From Acarospora socialis (taxonomy: Eukaryota > Ascomycota > Lecanoromycetes > Acarosporales > Acarosporaceae), in assembly GCA_025617375.2 (NCBI GenBank), contig JAMYGW020000012.1:496001-560000 (forward strand): a DNA stretch of 64,000 nt. The letters run 5' to 3'. The position numbers and the translations under genes were made by a program. The number at the start of each line of letters is the position of its first letter. Positions within the stretch are counted from its first letter, which is position 1. A model generated the notes under the pieces. The model did no database searches, was not told the DNA's origin, and saw nothing but the letters and a program-made list of their open reading frames with translations. Positions 61,815 to 64,000 of this stretch are shown piece by piece.

Positions 61815-63017
61815 ATAAGACAAGAGAAACAGATAACAGCCAAGATTTCTGGTACTAAAACACTCAGAGTGAGGAAGTGATTTCTTGCGGGTCGACAGAT
61901 ACTCTTATGGCTTGCGTATGACCAGGCTTAAGCGATTGTAGGGAGGTAGAATGACTGCAAAGAAAGCATAGCAGCGCCACAAGACGAGCGAGGCGGGCTG
62001 TTGCACCCATGAGGCCATTCTTTTCCACGACAGACCACCGTGTACTCGCCGTGGATATTGTGCTGTACACATAATGTCGTAGGAGCAGCTCGCTCGCCAA
62101 ATGGCACGTTGGATTGGAAATTCAGGTTAAGGTGATCCTTCCAGGTCTTCACTATCTTACTGGCATCAATCCCAGCATTTTCTTCTCAACGCTTGCATCA
62201 TACTTCACCATGGCGGTCAAGCCAATCGGATATTTTGACACTAACGGGAAGTCTTTCATAGCTCCATCCTTACGGCTCCTAGCCCTTCATGGAGACGAAT
62301 ATCAGGATCTAGGATAACGGAGGATCCCACAGTTGCCTTAAGACGGTTGGCTAATGGTTATTCGACTCAGTAAAGTCTACGGAGTGAGAAGCCCATCGGG
62401 GAAAGGGTGAGTCCGCGAGAGTTTCGTGGTGACCCTCCGGCTTTGAACGTCACGCGTGAAAGCCGAGATGTAGCTCCACGCACCTCCAATCCGGTGAAGC
62501 GTATGTGTATGTGCACTGGCTTTGTAGGCTGCGTTTATGCAAGGATGTTGACATGTATACGAAAGGCCATCTGACGGTGCCAAAATACGCGATGCTACGA
62601 TGCCAGGCAACGTTCCTTGTTTCAATAATCGGCATGTTCATGAAGCATTTGATATCACGTTCCAAATGGAAGTTGGAGCTAGGGTTGATAGGGTGAAGTC
62701 GATCGGTTAGGGAGCCTTGTGATTGGCAGTCGGAAGCGAGACTACTGAGACGGAGCGGTCTGACATTGTCCCGGACCACTCCACCATGTCTTGAAGACGA
62801 CGACGCTGCGCCTTCATATCAAAATGGTAAATGATTTGTAAGAACAGAAGTTGCCATGTATGACACTCGTCAGCAGTCACACGTCTTGGCACAATTCTTG
62901 AACTTCATTTCTCTTCGCGAACTACTTGAAGCAATTGAGGCGTTCAACGCACTTACCCATGAGGCCTTCTGTGACTATTCCTTTGCTCCCCTGACTCGAC
63001 GTTTCTTTTTCCTTTTA
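61815..63017. other. Intergenic, no gene seen
   Basis: 1,203 bp. One ATG at 62,211 has a good context (ACCATGG) but opens only 35 codons with no splice continuation or motif. No RNA gene or repeat was identified. Confidence 0.5.
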
Positions 63018-64000
63018 TCATTGTTTGGATCCTTGTCGGCTTCTGCTCAAGTACCCACTATCGGTTGACTTGACCTCGCCTAGTTCACTATCATCGAAAA
63101 GCAAGGAGACGACATCGCTCCCCCTATGCTTTGCCTTTACTCGAAGGTAGTCTTTCCAGTCGTCCAGCTCATCTGCCGTCGGATGCAACAATGCTTTCTC
63201 CATGTACGGCTGACTGAATTCTCTTCTCAGTTCGAATGTGAATTGCCAGTTGTCTCTCCCATGGGAGGTCAACTTCACGCCATGACCTTGGACTAGGTAC
63301 CTGAGCAAGCATCAGCTTTAGGATTGTTTCCGGTCATTGTGCTTCTCTGATGTTACCTACAGGCCGTCATATCTGATGCCAGCTTTTGGCGCCCAGGTAG
63401 ATCTCAGCTTCCAAGTTCTCAATATCCGAACCGGGGCACGGCTAGTGAGGTTCTTCATCAGTTGAAACCTCCCTGGGTCTTTCGAAGATGCTTTATAAAA
63501 GATGACTCCTTCTCTTCCGCTTTCGATCTCCTCTTCATCTGTCATTACAACAGCATAAGCACCTTCTTCGTTGGCGGTAATACCATCGTTCGAGTCATCT
63601 AGCATGCCGTCCCGAAAAGCAGCGGCGGGTTTAATCCACCAACTGGCACTTCCTGTCAGCCCTTTCTCAGCTCAAGTCAAAGAGATGCTGCTTACGCGCC
63701 GACATCAAAACCGTTGTGGCCTGCAACATATGCTCTGCTAGGATCACAACCGCCCTGGACGCACCAAGAAGCCTTGCGCTCCTTCGGTTTAATGGGCAGC
63801 GGTTGGTTTTGGGGATGCCGTTTGTCCTGTACTGCCTCTGGTCCCACGGCGACTTTTGTTACACCCTCAAGCCGTCCGCCTGGACCCCAAAGGCTGGCTT
63901 CGACATATTTCAGGGGACCAAGAGACCCTTCCCAACGATTGATAACATCTTCTGCCATCTTGATCAAATCAGGTGGCCAACGCGTCCCAGGACCACAGAT
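63018..64000 (-). CDS. SRA-YDG domain protein, 3' part
   Basis: Gene truncated by the right window edge; only the C-terminal portion is visible. Exons: 64,000 (open)-63,696, 63,642-63,361 and 63,300-63,018; introns 53 nt (donor GTAAGC, acceptor CCAG) and 60 nt (donor GTAGGT, acceptor TCAG). Splicing gives FDVGA-WWIKPAAAFRDG, EEGAYAVVMTDEEE, a NLTSRAPVRILR strand, and GIRYDGL-YLVQGHGV, the YDG signature that names the domain. SRA domains of UHRF1/SUVH type bind methylated or hemimethylated cytosine. Here the central part is shorter than in those proteins, so binding is unproven. No SET or RING domain is visible downstream; upstream domains lie outside the window. AAG instead of CAG as the first acceptor would add one residue without changing frame. 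Confidence 0.82.

Noticed and set aside
62211-62317. 35-codon frame with good start context (ACCATGG)
   Set aside because: Too short, with no downstream exon that continues it and no family resemblance.
1-64000. CRISPR arrays, rRNA and tRNA genes
   Set aside because: No regularly spaced identical repeats and no cloverleaf or rRNA signature was recognised by eye; a tRNA scan was not possible here.

Overview
The window looks like a filamentous ascomycete chromosome (Pezizomycotina; Dothideomycete-like is only a guess). It has short 44-92 nt introns with GT-AG ends, fungal gene families, and a two-speed layout: about 44 kb of AT-rich, mutated, repeat-only DNA, a sharp boundary near 44.04 kb, then about 20 kb of ordinary gene-bearing DNA.

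Region 1 (1-44,042) is a graveyard of nested transposons with no intact host gene. I can delimit six Ty3/Gypsy chromovirus copies or parts (reverse transcriptase, integrase, chromodomain, LTRs of 318-385 bp), two Ty1/Copia elements on the minus strand with copia-type primer sites, and a hAT DNA-transposon fossil. One Copia element with 100-bp LTRs and GATAT flanks appears to enclose nearly the whole nest (6,361-44,037). Two inverted Gypsy copies (7,369-13,539 and 30,099-36,267) have exchanged target-site duplications, and a third Gypsy element is split between their inner and outer sides. This is the footprint of an inversion of at least 16.5 kb. The base composition is peculiar: I found no CpG and very few CpC/GpG up to about 44.4 kb, yet CpA/TpG is plentiful. 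That is not the usual CpA-targeted RIP pattern.

Region 2 (44.04-45.2 kb) is a transition in which CpG and GG/CC return over a few hundred bases.

Region 3 (45.2-64 kb) carries nine host genes, left to right: an OTT_1508-like deaminase-domain protein (+), the histone-fold protein CENP-X/MHF2 (+), a four-helix membrane protein (+), a GPI-anchored cupredoxin (-), the kinetochore subunit Mis12/Mtw1 (-), an eight-exon Dal5-type MFS transporter (-), a small secreted 12-cysteine repeat protein (-), a carotenoid cleavage oxygenase (-), and the 3' part of an SRA-YDG domain gene (-) that runs off the right edge. These are independent genes, not a metabolic cluster. Two are centromere/kinetochore components and one belongs to a family whose best-known members read methylated DNA, an interesting but possibly accidental setting beside a heterochromatin-like block. 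Exon structures were inferred by eye from splice signals, frame continuity and family knowledge; no transcript data were available.
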